Shown here: piece after piece, positions 1 through 8,417 of the stretch
How positions within the stretch are numbered: position 1 is the stretch's first letter
Layout: every line of letters begins with the position of its first letter
Source of the DNA: Thermoanaerobacterium sp. RBIITD
Lineage (GTDB): Bacteria; Bacillota; Thermoanaerobacteria; Thermoanaerobacterales; Thermoanaerobacteraceae
NCBI RefSeq assembly: GCF_900205865.1
Contig: NZ_LT906662.1
Coordinates: 806,001 to 870,000, forward strand
Direction: 5' to 3'
DNA length: 64,000 nt
Position numbers and translations under genes: made by a program
The notes under the pieces: model-generated
The model's input: the letters and a program-made list of their open reading frames with translations, nothing else
Database searches by the model: none
Told to the model about the DNA's origin: nothing

Positions 1-2
1 AC

Positions 3-104
3 ACGATCGTTTGGCGTAAAGATAATAACTTATTTTCCCTCATGTCAAAGATCGATAAGAATGAACTTATAAAAGCTGCTAAAAGCGCAAAAATAAATAA
101 ATAA
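3..104 (+). CDS. C-terminal end of a DUF4367-like protein (partial)
   Basis: An open frame enters from the left edge and stops with TAA at 102-104, giving 33 residues. The WRKDN...LMSKIDKNELIKAAKS pattern resembles the tail of DUF4367 domains, often found in anti-sigma-factor-like membrane proteins (a Trp-rich strand, then a helix with a KxELIKxAxS motif). Only the tail is visible, so function and start cannot be given. Confidence 0.45.
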   Translation, partial: TIVWRKDNNLFSLMSKIDKNELIKAAKSAKINK

Positions 105-246
105 AGTTAATTTTTTAGTTTTTTTCAAGGAAGCTATTAACAAAGGAAAATAATTATTTCCATACAAATAAAATTCATTTTGCAGTGTAACAAAATACCC
201 TCTAAATTTGTATATATTATATAGAAAACTATATTGAGGGGAATTA

Positions 247-357
247 ATGTTGAATAAATCTATTCTTAAAATTATTTTAGTATTTTGTTTAATTGTAATT
301 TTGAATTTTATAATGTTCTATGGAATATTTACTTTATATGGAGCAATTCATCCATAA
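247..357 (+). CDS. Small hydrophobic membrane peptide, 36 aa
   Basis: A GAGGGG ribosome-binding site lies 5 nt before an ATG that opens a 36-residue frame. The sequence starts MLNKSILK, then has about 22 hydrophobic residues (IILVFCLIVILNFIMFYGIF) and a short polar tail, so a single membrane span is likely. I do not recognise a family. The clear Shine-Dalgarno supports translation; the short length keeps confidence low. Confidence 0.4.
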   Translation: MLNKSILKIILVFCLIVILNFIMFYGIFTLYGAIHP

Positions 358-545
358 ATAATGTATTTTAAATTACTAATATATTAAGGAACATATCTGG
401 ATAAGAGGTTTTTAACTAAAACTTGTTAAAATGTGAGAATGAAGATAGTTTGTCATGTTTATTGGCAAAGCAGTACTGACACTCATTTAATATATAGCTT
501 ACATAGAAAAGTGAACATTATTTGTGTTTTTCATCAAAATAAAAA

Positions 546-578
546 AACAGCACCATCTGAATATAGTGCTGTTCTTTT
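546..578. terminator. Bidirectional intrinsic terminator
   Basis: AACAGCAC (546-553) pairs with GTGCTGTT (566-573) around a 12-nt loop. An A run precedes it and a T-rich stretch follows, so it can stop transcripts from either side. It separates the left-edge genes from the permease relic. Nothing else is visible in 358-543. Confidence 0.65.
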
Positions 579-599
579 ATTCATTAGTAGATTTTTACC

Positions 600-872
600 T
601 CCAAATGCTTAATGATCCCAGTATAGCTTAATGCAGCAAAAGGGCAAACCTGACAGAATAAATGACAAAATTAGGTCCGGCATATTTTGCTGCTACGCCA
701 ATCAACACAAAAATACCCGTTCCTATTATGGCTCCAATGCCAAAAAGAATAAGATCAAACCAGCTTAATGATTTTTTTAATGCATGTTTTTCATTATTTG
801 TGTCTTAATTATCATGTCAAGAGACTTTTTTCTTAATGTATTTATATTTCCTTCATCTTTGTGAAATATCAC
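600..872 (-). pseudogene. Decayed amino-acid permease (APC family) N-terminal relic
   Basis: On the minus strand a GTG with an AGAGGG site (872-870) begins a reading that is recognisably the start of a cationic amino-acid permease. RKKSLDMIIK is followed, after a frameshift, by NEKHALKKSLSWFDL, then the conserved first-helix motif GIGAIIGTGIFVLIG and YAGPNF. A second frameshift near 640 leads to an LSGL..FAALSYT remnant, after which homology ends. Stops and shifts show it is dead; only about 85 of roughly 460 residues remain. An intact copy may exist elsewhere. Confidence 0.75.
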
Positions 873-1013
873 CAAATGTTATCCCTCTATATTTTTAATT
901 GTAATTAATTAAGATATATTTTCCGTTGATTTTTTATGATTTTATTATATAATAATTTAATTTCGGCAATTGTACAAATAAGTTTTTAAGTGTTCAGAAT
1001 TTTTAATAATAAG

Positions 1014-1042
1014 GTTTAAAAAAATAACGCCATTAAGCGTTA
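1014..1042 (-). terminator. Terminator of the RNA methyltransferase gene pair
   Basis: TAACGC (1025-1030) and GCGTTA (1037-1042) form a 6-bp stem read on the minus strand directly after the stop of the gene at 1044. A run of T follows on that strand. Confidence 0.6.
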
Positions 1043-1043
1043 A

Positions 1044-2180
1044 TTATTTCCTCGGTGGTCTTGGACCATAATATTGATAATATGTAGTTTTTATCATGCC
1101 ATTATAAAGTTTTCTCCTTTTTGTAGCTTTTTTGCCAAAGAGTTTCTCAAATTCATCATGGGATGTTATTATGTAGTATGACCATGTATCAAAACTTTTG
1201 AAGATGTGTCCCATCTCACGATATAATCTTTCTACTTCTTTTAATTCTCCCATCCTCTCGCCATATGGAGGATTACATATTATTATCCCATATTTATCAT
1301 CTGTCTTTAAGTCCTTTAATGGAACGTTCTTAAATATAATAAATTCGTCAACACCGGCCTTCTCGGCATTGCTTTTTGATAGTTTAACAGCATCATTATT
1401 AATATCATATCCTTTTATATTTAGCTCAACATCCTTTTTTATTAAATCAAAGGCTTCTTTACGTGTATCCAACCACAATTTTTTAGGAATCTTTCCCCAT
1501 TTTTCAGCTGAAAATTCTCTATTTAATCCCGGTGCTATATTTAAACCAATAAGTGCTGCTTCTATTGCTATAGTACCAGAACCGCAAAACGGGTCAAGAA
1601 GAGGCCTATCATATCTCCAATCGCTTAACATAACCATGGCAGCTGCTAACGTTTCTCGGAGAGGCGCTTTGTTTGATATAGCCCTATAACCCCTTTTATG
1701 CAAACCTTCACCACTTGTATCAAGCATCAATGATGCTTTATCCTTCATTAAAGAAAACTTTATTCTGTACAATGGGCCATTTTCTTCAAACCACTCTTTC
1801 TTATATTTCTTTTTTAACCTCTCAACAACAGCTTTTTTTACTATTGCTTGGCAATCTGGAACGCTGTGCAATTTCGATTTAAGTGAATAACCATCAACGG
1901 GGAATTTCCCATTCTCTGGTATCCAGTCTTCCCACGGTAGTGCCTTTGCGCCTTCAAATAATTCGTCGTATGTTGTCGCATCAAATTCTCCTAATTTAAT
2001 TAATATTCTCTCGGCAGACCTTATCCAGACATTTGCTTTACATATTGCAGTTTCATCACCAATAAATGTCACCTTCCCATCTTCAACTTTTATATCATCA
2101 TAGCCAAGTGACTTTAGTTCCTTTGCAACTACAGATTCTATTCCAAATAACGTTGGTGCTACAAGCTCTAATTTTGACAT
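1044..2180 (-). CDS. THUMP-domain class I RNA methyltransferase (RlmL/YpsC family)
   Basis: The 378-residue cytoplasmic protein has an N-terminal THUMP RNA-binding region (about 45-160) and a Rossmann methyltransferase domain. Motif I DPFCGSGT is at 196-203 and the N6-adenine/N2-guanine catalytic motif NPPYGER at 303-309. Family members such as B. subtilis YpsC and the N-terminal half of E. coli RlmL modify rRNA using S-adenosylmethionine. Length matches the single-domain family. The ATG at 2180 has AGGAGA upstream. It lies 17 nt downstream of another methyltransferase gene, so the two are probably one operon. The exact target base cannot be read from sequence. Confidence 0.9.
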   Translation of the reverse strand: MSKLELVAPTLFGIESVVAKELKSLGYDDIKVEDGKVTFIGDETAICKANVWIRSAERILIKLGEFDATTYDELFEGAKALPWEDWIPENGKFPVDGYSLKSKLHSVPDCQAIVKKAVVERLKKKYKKEWFEENGPLYRIKFSLMKDKASLMLDTSGEGLHKRGYRAISNKAPLRETLAAAMVMLSDWRYDRPLLDPFCGSGTIAIEAALIGLNIAPGLNREFSAEKWGKIPKKLWLDTRKEAFDLIKKDVELNIKGYDINNDAVKLSKSNAEKAGVDEFIIFKNVPLKDLKTDDKYGIIICNPPYGERMGELKEVERLYREMGHIFKSFDTWSYYIITSHDEFEKLFGKKATKRRKLYNGMIKTTYYQYYGPRPPRK

Positions 2181-2197
2181 ATCACTATCTCCTAAAT

Positions 2198-2932
2198 TTA
2201 TTTAGTAGCAATAATAAATGCTCGTGTCAACATATCTATATTATCTACTTCAATAAACCTTCTATCCATTATTTTAATATCCTTAAAGTCCAAATTTAAA
2301 AGTACATTTTTTATATCATCAAGCGGAAAGCTAACTTCTCTAACTGTTTCCTCGTATCCTTCAAAAAGTAAATCATCCTTCTTAACAAATGCTGTAAAAG
2401 TAACGCATGCCATGTCACCAAAAGATATGCTTTTTGAAATATGATAATCACCTGCAGGATATTTTTTTATATGGATATTATTCCAGTTTTCCTTTAAATC
2501 TTTTAATGTATTCATATCAAACATAAAAAGGCCACCATCATTAAGATGTTCTTTGACACATTTAAACATGGATAACCACTTTTGAAAGTCTATCATATGA
2601 TTTATTGCATCAAATGTACATGTAACAAGATCGTATTTTTTATAAAGATTAAAATTGCTCATATCTCTATGGTATAAATTTATCTCAACACCATTTTCTT
2701 TAGCATTTGCACCCGCCTTCTTAAGCATTTCATCTGATATATCAAGTCCTTCAGCAATTATACCACCCTTCGAGGCACATATACATAGAGCGCCCGTTCC
2801 ACAAGCTATGTCAAGCAGTGTTTGTGGTTTGAAGCCGATTTTGTCTAAGTATGATTTAAAATCAGGCCACAGTTCTTTTGCATATGTGTCCCAACCTAGT
2901 CTATCGTAAAATTGTGCAAACTGTTCGTACAT
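2198..2932 (-). CDS. Class I SAM-dependent methyltransferase, substrate unknown
   Basis: The 244-residue protein has the SAM-binding motif I LLDIACGTG at 39-47, an acidic post-I strand (EGLDIS) and a DLVTCTFDAINHM segment, as in Methyltransf_25/11 proteins. The first residues MYEQFAQFYD are typical of small-molecule methyltransferases of the YodH/YqeM type. No RNA-binding domain is present. It is the first gene of a leftward pair with the THUMP methyltransferase. Substrate unknown; the enzyme class is secure. Confidence 0.85.
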   Translation of the reverse strand: MYEQFAQFYDRLGWDTYAKELWPDFKSYLDKIGFKPQTLLDIACGTGALCICASKGGIIAEGLDISDEMLKKAGANAKENGVEINLYHRDMSNFNLYKKYDLVTCTFDAINHMIDFQKWLSMFKCVKEHLNDGGLFMFDMNTLKDLKENWNNIHIKKYPAGDYHISKSISFGDMACVTFTAFVKKDDLLFEGYEETVREVSFPLDDIKNVLLNLDFKDIKIMDRRFIEVDNIDMLTRAFIIATK

Positions 2933-3098
2933 TATTACACCTCTTTATAAGCTTTAATAAGTTTATTATATCATATTTGAATTTTAATAATAAAATATTA
3001 CAATGTCAATTTGGTTGTAAACAAAGTGTATGTTATAATATACTATGCTATATGGAAAAAATTATTTTATTAATAATAATTATTATGGGGTGTTTATC

Positions 3099-3956
3099 TT
3101 GAAATCTTTGTCCTTAGATGATAAAAATTTATTTGAAAATTATTTTACTAAGTATCCACCATTAATATCTGAATACACTTTTACTAATTTATATATGTGG
3201 AATCATAAGTATAATATTAAGTACGATATAATAGATGATTGCCTTTGTATGGCGTCAGATAATACGATTTTTCCGCCTGTTGGACCGGCTGAAAATATTT
3301 TAAGTGCTTTTGATAAATTTTATAAGATGTTAAAATCTGATAATAATGAAATATATCTTGAAAGATTTGATAAAGATACCGCTTGTAAAATTTCGGAAAT
3401 ATATGGAATAGAAATGTTACATGATGAGGATAACTTTGATTATGTTTATAATACAAATGACCTTATTAATTTGTTCGGAAGAAAATATCATTCAAAGAAA
3501 AATCATATAAATAAATTTTTAAAAACATATGGTTATTCTATTGAAGAAATATCTATTAACAATGTAAATGAATGTCTTAAATTTACTGAAAACTGGATTT
3601 CTTCAAAGGGCATAAATGAAAACTCCGGAATTTTATCCGAATTTGAAGCAATTAAAAGGGTATTTGATAATTATAAATATTTTAATATAAAGGGAATTGT
3701 ATTAAGAATAGATGGGAAAATAGAAGCATACTCCTTTGGTGAAAGATTAAATCCCGATACGGCTGTCACACATATAGAAAAGGCAAATTCGGAAGTGCCT
3801 GATGCATATGCATTTATAAACATGTCCTTTGCTAAAATTATGTCGAATTACAACTATATAAATAGAGAACAAGATTTAGGATTGCCCGGCCTCAGAAAAG
3901 CAAAGCAATCATATCACCCAATCAAAATGATATACAAATTCAAAGGAAAGATGTAA
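3099..3956 (+). CDS. DUF2156-like GNAT-fold protein (LPG synthase C-terminal family)
   Basis: The chosen start is TTG at 3099, with GGGGTG 6 nt upstream; the longer frame from 3045 has no ribosome site. The 285-residue product resembles the DUF2156 / phosphatidylglycerol lysyltransferase C-terminal family. Features include an SEYTFTNLYMW segment near the start, FGRKYHSKKNHINKF in the middle, and the closing INREQDLGLPGLRKAKQSY. These soluble proteins have a tandem GNAT fold and are thought to use aminoacyl-tRNA or acyl-CoA donors. There is no membrane half as in MprF. Monocistronic and divergent from the methyltransferases. Substrate unknown. Confidence 0.8.
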   Translation: MKSLSLDDKNLFENYFTKYPPLISEYTFTNLYMWNHKYNIKYDIIDDCLCMASDNTIFPPVGPAENILSAFDKFYKMLKSDNNEIYLERFDKDTACKISEIYGIEMLHDEDNFDYVYNTNDLINLFGRKYHSKKNHINKFLKTYGYSIEEISINNVNECLKFTENWISSKGINENSGILSEFEAIKRVFDNYKYFNIKGIVLRIDGKIEAYSFGERLNPDTAVTHIEKANSEVPDAYAFINMSFAKIMSNYNYINREQDLGLPGLRKAKQSYHPIKMIYKFKGKM

Positions 3957-3997
3957 ATCGAAATGTAATTCATTTTAATAATTAATGCTTTATCTGA

Positions 3998-4026
3998 TTG
4001 AATTATTATAATATTTATATTATAAT
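3998..4026 (+). promoter_or_regulatory. Sigma-A type promoter of the alaR-alaT operon
   Basis: TTGAAT at 3998-4003 and a perfect TATAAT at 4021-4026 are 17 nt apart. The first gene's ATG follows 34 nt later. Confidence 0.7.
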
Positions 4027-4059
4027 GTGCATAACATGATAATTCAGGAGGTGTATTTA

Positions 4060-4548
4060 ATGTCGAAAAAGATTGATATTATTGAGCTTTTACGCGAAAA
4101 CAGCCGTCTTACCGATAAACAGATAGCTACAATTACAGGCCTTAATGAAGAAGATGTAAAAAATACGATCAAAAATCTCGAAGAAGAGAAAATCTTATTA
4201 AAGTACAGTGCACTTGTCAATTGGGAAAAGACTGAAAAAGAAATAGTTCATGCCCTTATTGATGTTAGGATAACTCCACAACAGGGGCATGGATTTAATG
4301 CCATCGCAGAAAGAATTGGCCAGTATGAAGAAGTAAAGTCTGTATCATTGATATCTGGAGGTTACGATTTATCTGTAGAAGTCGAAGGTAAAACAATGAA
4401 AGAAATAGCTATGTTTGTTGCGGAAAGACTCGCACCTATTGATGGTGTCCTAAGTACGACAACACATTTTATACTTAAAAGATATAAACAGGATGGTGTT
4501 TTCTTTACAGACGGACCTGAAGATAATAGATTGGTGGTAACGCCATGA
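4060..4548 (+). CDS. alaR: Lrp/AsnC family regulator, AlaR (YugG)-like
   Basis: The start is ATG 4060, 6 nt after a strong AGGAGGTG; the upstream in-frame ATG at 4027 lacks such a site. The 162-residue protein has an N-terminal winged HTH (about 5-50, SRLTDKQIATITGL) and a C-terminal RAM-type effector domain (about 62-140, with SLISGGYDLSVEVEG). Its stop overlaps the start of the aminotransferase gene (ATGA). This gene order equals B. subtilis yugG-yugH, now alaR-alaT, where the Lrp-type protein controls alanine transaminase. The symbol is given by synteny and family. Confidence 0.8.
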   Translation: MSKKIDIIELLRENSRLTDKQIATITGLNEEDVKNTIKNLEEEKILLKYSALVNWEKTEKEIVHALIDVRITPQQGHGFNAIAERIGQYEEVKSVSLISGGYDLSVEVEGKTMKEIAMFVAERLAPIDGVLSTTTHFILKRYKQDGVFFTDGPEDNRLVVTP

Positions 4549-5711
4549 TAGAAGACAAATATATTTCAGACATAGTTAAAAACATTCCTCCATCTGGGAT
4601 AAGGAAATTCTTTGACCTTGTAACAAATTCAAAGGATATTATATCACTCGGTGTAGGTGAACCAGATTTTGTAACACCGTGGGCAATACGCAAGGAAGGT
4701 ATTGATTCTCTTGATCGCGGGAGCACGACATATACTTCAAATCTTGGCTTACCAGAACTCAGAATTGCTATATCACATTTCCTTAAAACACATTATGATA
4801 TAAGTTATGACCCAGAGAAAGAAATTATGGTAACTGTTGGAGCTAGTGAAGCTATTGACCTTGCACTTCGTTGCCTGCTAAATAATAATGATGAAGTACT
4901 TGTACCAGTACCAAGCTATGTTTCATATGCACCATGTGTCGCGCTTACAAGAGGTATCCCAGTTTACGTGCCAACGGATGATAAAAATAATTTTATTCTC
5001 ACACCCGATGATTTAAAATCAAAAATAACAAATAGAACAAAAGCACTAATACTTCCATATCCAAATAATCCCACAGGAGCTATTATGAAAAGGGAAGACT
5101 TAGAAGCCATCGTAGATATAATTATTGAACATGATTTAATAGTTATATCTGACGAGATATACAGTGAACTTACATATGATGGTAAACACGTAAGCATTGC
5201 ATCACTTCCAGAAATGAAAGAAAGAACGATTCTTATAAACGGCTTTTCAAAAGCGTTTGCAATGACTGGATGGAGGCTGGGATACATTGCTGCAGAACAT
5301 GGCTTTATAGATGCGATGAATAAGATACACCAATATACAACAATTTGTTCGCCAATCATGTCACAGTACGCTGGTATCAAAGCCATATATGAATGTGAAG
5401 AAGACATCGAAAAGATGCGTAAAACCTATGACCAAAGAAGGAGATTTATAGTTAGTGGTTTTCGTGAGATAGGTTTTGACTGTTTTGAACCTAAGGGCGC
5501 ATTTTATATATTCCCATCAATCAAAAAGACCGGACTAAATTCACAGGAATTCTGTGAAAGGCTTTTAAAAGAAGAAAAGATTGCAGTTGTACCAGGTGAT
5601 GCATTTGGACCGGGTGGTGACGGATATATAAGAGTATCTTATGCATATTCACTTGATAAAATTATGAAAGCGCTTGAAAGGATAAAAAGCTTTGCAAAGA
5701 AAATATTTTAA
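4545..5711 (+). CDS. alaT: Class I/II PLP-dependent aminotransferase, AlaT (YugH)-like
   Basis: The 388-residue fold-type I aminotransferase has the substrate region SLGVGEPDFVTP (35-46), the NNPTGA motif (174-179), a DEIY motif (203-206) and the PLP lysine in GFSKAFAMTGWRLGY (K236). The C-terminal arginine region is GDGYIRVSYA. Members transfer amino groups between alanine or aspartate and 2-oxo acids; alanine transaminase is favoured because of the coupled AlaR-like gene. It is translationally coupled to alaR by a 4-nt overlap and followed by a terminator. Confidence 0.85.
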   Translation: MIEDKYISDIVKNIPPSGIRKFFDLVTNSKDIISLGVGEPDFVTPWAIRKEGIDSLDRGSTTYTSNLGLPELRIAISHFLKTHYDISYDPEKEIMVTVGASEAIDLALRCLLNNNDEVLVPVPSYVSYAPCVALTRGIPVYVPTDDKNNFILTPDDLKSKITNRTKALILPYPNNPTGAIMKREDLEAIVDIIIEHDLIVISDEIYSELTYDGKHVSIASLPEMKERTILINGFSKAFAMTGWRLGYIAAEHGFIDAMNKIHQYTTICSPIMSQYAGIKAIYECEEDIEKMRKTYDQRRRFIVSGFREIGFDCFEPKGAFYIFPSIKKTGLNSQEFCERLLKEEKIAVVPGDAFGPGGDGYIRVSYAYSLDKIMKALERIKSFAKKIF

Positions 5712-5737
5712 GAGGTGGAATGCCACCTCTTATTTTG
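5711..5737 (+). terminator. Intrinsic terminator after alaT
   Basis: AGAGGTGG (5711-5718) and CCACCTCT (5723-5730) form a perfect 8-bp stem with a 4-nt loop, followed by TATTTTG. The stem overlaps the stop codon. The next 250 nt up to 5985 hold no convincing gene. Confidence 0.85.
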
Positions 5738-5985
5738 TCAATTCGGTTTTATTTTGTAACATCAATTCAGAATTTCTTCCCCACCATTTAATTATGAATA
5801 CCTGGACTATAATCATTTTGACATGCCTCTTATTGATAAATCCATTAAGACCACCTCTTTTTGTTGTTAATATTATCATATAGCCATAGTGCCGTCTACT
5901 GTATTAACTTTTATTAGGCAAATTTGATGAAATATTTTAATATTAATGTTACAATAGATATAAATATTGTAGATTGGAGAAAATT

Positions 5986-6426
5986 ATGAAAATACTTGTT
6001 GATGCGGATGCATGTCCTGTAAAGGACATTATAGTAAAAGTCGCAAAGGAATATAATTTGCCTGTAATAATGTTTATCGATACAACGCATATACTAGATG
6101 ACGGTTATTCTGAAATTATTGTTGTTGACAAAGGTTTTAATTCCGTTGATATTGCTTTAATAAATAAGGCGGCAAGAGGCGATATCATTGTAACGCAGGA
6201 TTTTGGTGTTGCAACAATGGCACTTGCAAGAGGCTCATATGCTTTAAATCAAAATGGGCTTATATTCTCAAATAAAAATATGGATAGGTTATTATTTGAA
6301 AAACACATTTCTCAAAAAATACGTAGATCAGGTGGTAGAACTTCAAATCCTAAAAAGCGAACAAAAGAAAATGATGAGAAATTTGAGGCATCATTAAGGA
6401 AAATAATTGAGACACATTTAAAATAG
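5986..6426 (+). CDS. YaiI/YqxD (UPF0178, DUF188) family protein
   Basis: The start is ATG 5986 with TTGGAGA upstream; the in-frame TTG at 5974 is part of that ribosome site. The 146-residue protein begins MKILVDADACPVKD, the hallmark of the DUF188/YaiI/YqxD family, and contains DIIVTQDFGVATMAL in the middle and a basic SGGRTSNPKKR segment. The acidic clusters suggest a PIN-like nuclease fold, but no activity is established for the family. Monocistronic, with its own terminator. Confidence 0.9.
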   Translation: MKILVDADACPVKDIIVKVAKEYNLPVIMFIDTTHILDDGYSEIIVVDKGFNSVDIALINKAARGDIIVTQDFGVATMALARGSYALNQNGLIFSNKNMDRLLFEKHISQKIRRSGGRTSNPKKRTKENDEKFEASLRKIIETHLK

Positions 6427-6450
6427 GGCCCCAGTGGGCCTTTCCTATTT
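6421..6450 (+). terminator. Terminator after the YaiI-family gene
   Basis: GGCCC (6427-6431) pairs with GGGCC (6436-6440). The outer arms AAATAGG and CCTATTT extend the hairpin after an internal bulge. It may also serve the convergent DUF134 gene. Confidence 0.7.
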
Positions 6451-6507
6451 TGTATAAACTGTACCTACAAGATAACATTGTATATACATATCAGTTTTGT
6501 TACATTT

Positions 6508-6870
6508 TTATATCTTATTATTTAACTGTCCATGCCTATGACAACACCCATGCCCATGTTGTTCTATGTTATCTTCGTTATATATCCTATAATTTCCACC
6601 TTCAACTTTAATTGCTTTACCATTAACTAAAGCATCTGCAACCTTTTCCCTTGCGGACATTATTATTCTAAAGAATGTAGGTCTTGATATCTTCATTTTA
6701 TCTGCACATTCTTCCTGTTCAAGTCCTTCAAGGTCTTTAAGTCTTATTGCTTCCAATTCTTCTACAGATAGCACAACCTCTTCTAAGGAATGCATTGGAA
6801 CACCCATTGGTTTAAAATAAGTTATATCTGGTTCACCTTTAACCCATCTACATTTTTGCGGTCTCGGCAT
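6508..6870 (-). CDS. DUF134 family HTH protein
   Basis: The 120-residue protein starts MPRPQKCRWV, as DUF134 members do. A sigma-70 region 4-like HTH follows at about 40-85 (EELEAIRLKDLEGLEQEEC...ISRPTFFRIIMSAREKVADAL). The C-terminus is rich in His and Cys (QHGHGCCHRHG), suggesting metal binding. DUF134 genes often lie near NifX/NifB-type iron-molybdenum cofactor proteins, but none is present here. Probably a DNA-binding regulator; target unknown. Confidence 0.85.
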   Translation of the reverse strand: MPRPQKCRWVKGEPDITYFKPMGVPMHSLEEVVLSVEELEAIRLKDLEGLEQEECADKMKISRPTFFRIIMSAREKVADALVNGKAIKVEGGNYRIYNEDNIEQHGHGCCHRHGQLNNKI

Positions 6871-7222
6871 ATTATCACATCCTATTATATTTAAAATTCA
6901 TTTGAAATATATTTTATACTTTTATAAAACTATTATCAATAAAAATATTATAACATAAAATCTCTTAATACTGCTAAACAAAAAATTTTACGAAACCTTA
7001 TACTACTTTATCTAAATAATTTATTGTTACTACCTCTGCTCTCTTTTTTGCATCTTCTACTATATCTTCTATTTTCAACCTCTCGGCATATAAATCACTT
7101 CCTTTTAATATTTATTGCCATATGGCTATTACATAATTATAATGTCATCGCTATGAACATATGTCAATATTTTTTTATTAAATTTTTAAAAAAGGAATTC
7201 TTGAAAGGTTACATCTTATATA
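6871..7222. other. Gene-free, AT-rich spacer with weak coding relic
   Basis: No intact gene on either strand. On the minus strand around 7100-6998 a short frame reads ERLKIEDIVEDAKKRAEVV before a stop. It has no aligned start codon and is preceded by an in-frame stop, so it looks like a worn coding remnant of unknown family. A TTGACA lies further upstream on the minus strand. Confidence 0.3.
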
Positions 7223-7515
7223 TTAAGCAATATATATTTGTTTTTCGTCAGAACTTTTATTATTTTCATCAATAAACATTCTATGCCACAATTCAAATGT
7301 CAAAAGCATCCATATTTGTCTTCCTTTATAGCATGACTTTTTTTGTTCCCGCAATAAGCCTTCAATATATGATTTGTTAAAATAGCCCCTATTCATTGTA
7401 CTTTGCGATAATAGTATATCTTTAGCAAATTCTTCGTATTCAGTGTTTAATAATGAACTAATAGGGATAGGAAATCCATAGTCATATCACCTGAAAAACC
7501 GCATATTCCACACAT
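7223..7515 (-). pseudogene. asnB-like asparagine synthetase with large internal deletion
   Basis: A GGAGG site precedes ATG 7515 and the frame begins MCGICGFSGD, the exposed Cys2 N-terminus of glutamine-dependent asparagine synthetase B. About 12 residues later the sequence jumps, with a frameshift, into the extreme C-terminus of the same enzyme (FPIPISSLLNTEYEEFAKDI ... NRGYFNKSYIEGLL ... RQIWMLLTFELWHRMFID), ending at 7223. More than 500 of about 610 residues are missing. Both ends are recognisable, so one internal deletion removed the catalytic body. Confidence 0.85.
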
Positions 7516-7614
7516 ATCCTTTACCTCCACTTTAAATTTACATAGTGAATTATAACCATAGACAATTAAAATAAGATTAAAATCGATAAAACATGTTGAG
7601 ATATCATATAGAAA

Positions 7615-7647
7615 ATAAAGGTGATTACATATTGTAACCACCTTTAT
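7615..7647 (-). terminator. Terminator of the PepSY protein gene
   Basis: ATAAAGGTG (7615-7623) and CACCTTTAT (7639-7647), with inner TTAC/GTAA pairs, form a long stem. On the minus strand it is followed by a T-rich stretch. Confidence 0.8.
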
Positions 7648-7672
7648 CGCGCATTTGGAGGCCTATATTTTT

Positions 7673-8218
7673 TTAGTTTTGATATTCACCTTGTTGTTCT
7701 ACCTGAATATTATCTTTATCAGGAGTATTTGATTTTTCTGTCTCTTTTGATGTTTCTTTTCCTTTGCTTTCATTATCACCACCGTTATCCTGGCTTAGTA
7801 CCATTCCGCTACCTGCATCAACTTTCACATCTACGGATCCTTTATTTGTTTTAATATCCACACTATAAACTAAGTTCCCATTTTCATTGTCTAACTCTAT
7901 TTTGTTTACGGTACCTGTTACTGCTTTTAATGCCGCATCTTTTGCTTGTATTTCTGTTATTTTCGCAAGTGATTTAAGTTTTGCACTTTCGTTTGCCTCA
8001 TTATCTTTTACACCCTTTGCACCGTCTTTTGTATTATTTTGATTAGGTACTTTTATTGATCCATTATAATTAGGCTGGTTTAGATTATTCTGCACAGATG
8101 ATTGAATTTTTGCAGGTGTGTTTGTCGCCGCTTTTGCAATTGAAAGTGTACTTGCACCTCCTATCGCACCAAGTGATATTGCTCCCGTCACAAAGTATGC
8201 TAGCAATTTTTTGTTCAT
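7673..8218 (-). CDS. Secreted PepSY-domain protein
   Basis: The start is ATG 8218 (MNKKLLAYFV) with AAAGGATG upstream. The 181-residue product has a signal peptide ending near AKAAT, a Gln/Asn-rich linker, one PepSY domain (about 80-140: ITEIQAKDAALKAVTGTVNKIEL ... YSVDIKTNKGSVDVKVDAGSG) and an acidic, charged tail. PepSY domains are extracytoplasmic and are thought to inhibit or bind peptidases. It is divergent from a two-component system, an arrangement typical of PepSY proteins controlled by the neighbouring OmpR-type regulator. No protease gene is adjacent. Confidence 0.85.
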   Translation of the reverse strand: MNKKLLAYFVTGAISLGAIGGASTLSIAKAATNTPAKIQSSVQNNLNQPNYNGSIKVPNQNNTKDGAKGVKDNEANESAKLKSLAKITEIQAKDAALKAVTGTVNKIELDNENGNLVYSVDIKTNKGSVDVKVDAGSGMVLSQDNGGDNESKGKETSKETEKSNTPDKDNIQVEQQGEYQN

Positions 8219-8417
8219 TAAGATCATCCTTTCTTTTATTTTTTTAGTTGATGCTTTAATCAACTACAAGTTTATTTTACAGTTCATATATTAAAGCCAA
8301 ATTAATCGAAAATTAATATAATATTAAAATGATTTAATTTCGAAAAAAATTTTTAATGTGAATTTAATAATATTTTGATAAAATATATTAAAAATGTAAC
8401 TTTTAAGGACTGTTTTT

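Noticed and set aside
1198-1689. A 163-codon plus-strand frame opposite the THUMP methyltransferase gene.
   Set aside because: Lies wholly inside a clear gene and has no Shine-Dalgarno or recognisable domain.
5738-5985. Possible 28-codon minus-strand frame MIIVQVFIIKWWGRNSE near 5740-5820.
   Set aside because: No good ribosome site and it overlaps the alaT terminator; family unknown.
6998-7190. TTGACA and TATAAT-like elements on the minus strand before the ERLKIEDIVEDAKKRAEVV reading.
   Set aside because: Spacing between -35 and -10 is about 20 nt and no intact frame follows, so I do not call a promoter or gene.
7024-7275. An 83-codon plus-strand frame of mostly Leu, Phe and Tyr.
   Set aside because: Covers the antisense of the asnB relic and AT-rich spacer; no ribosome site.
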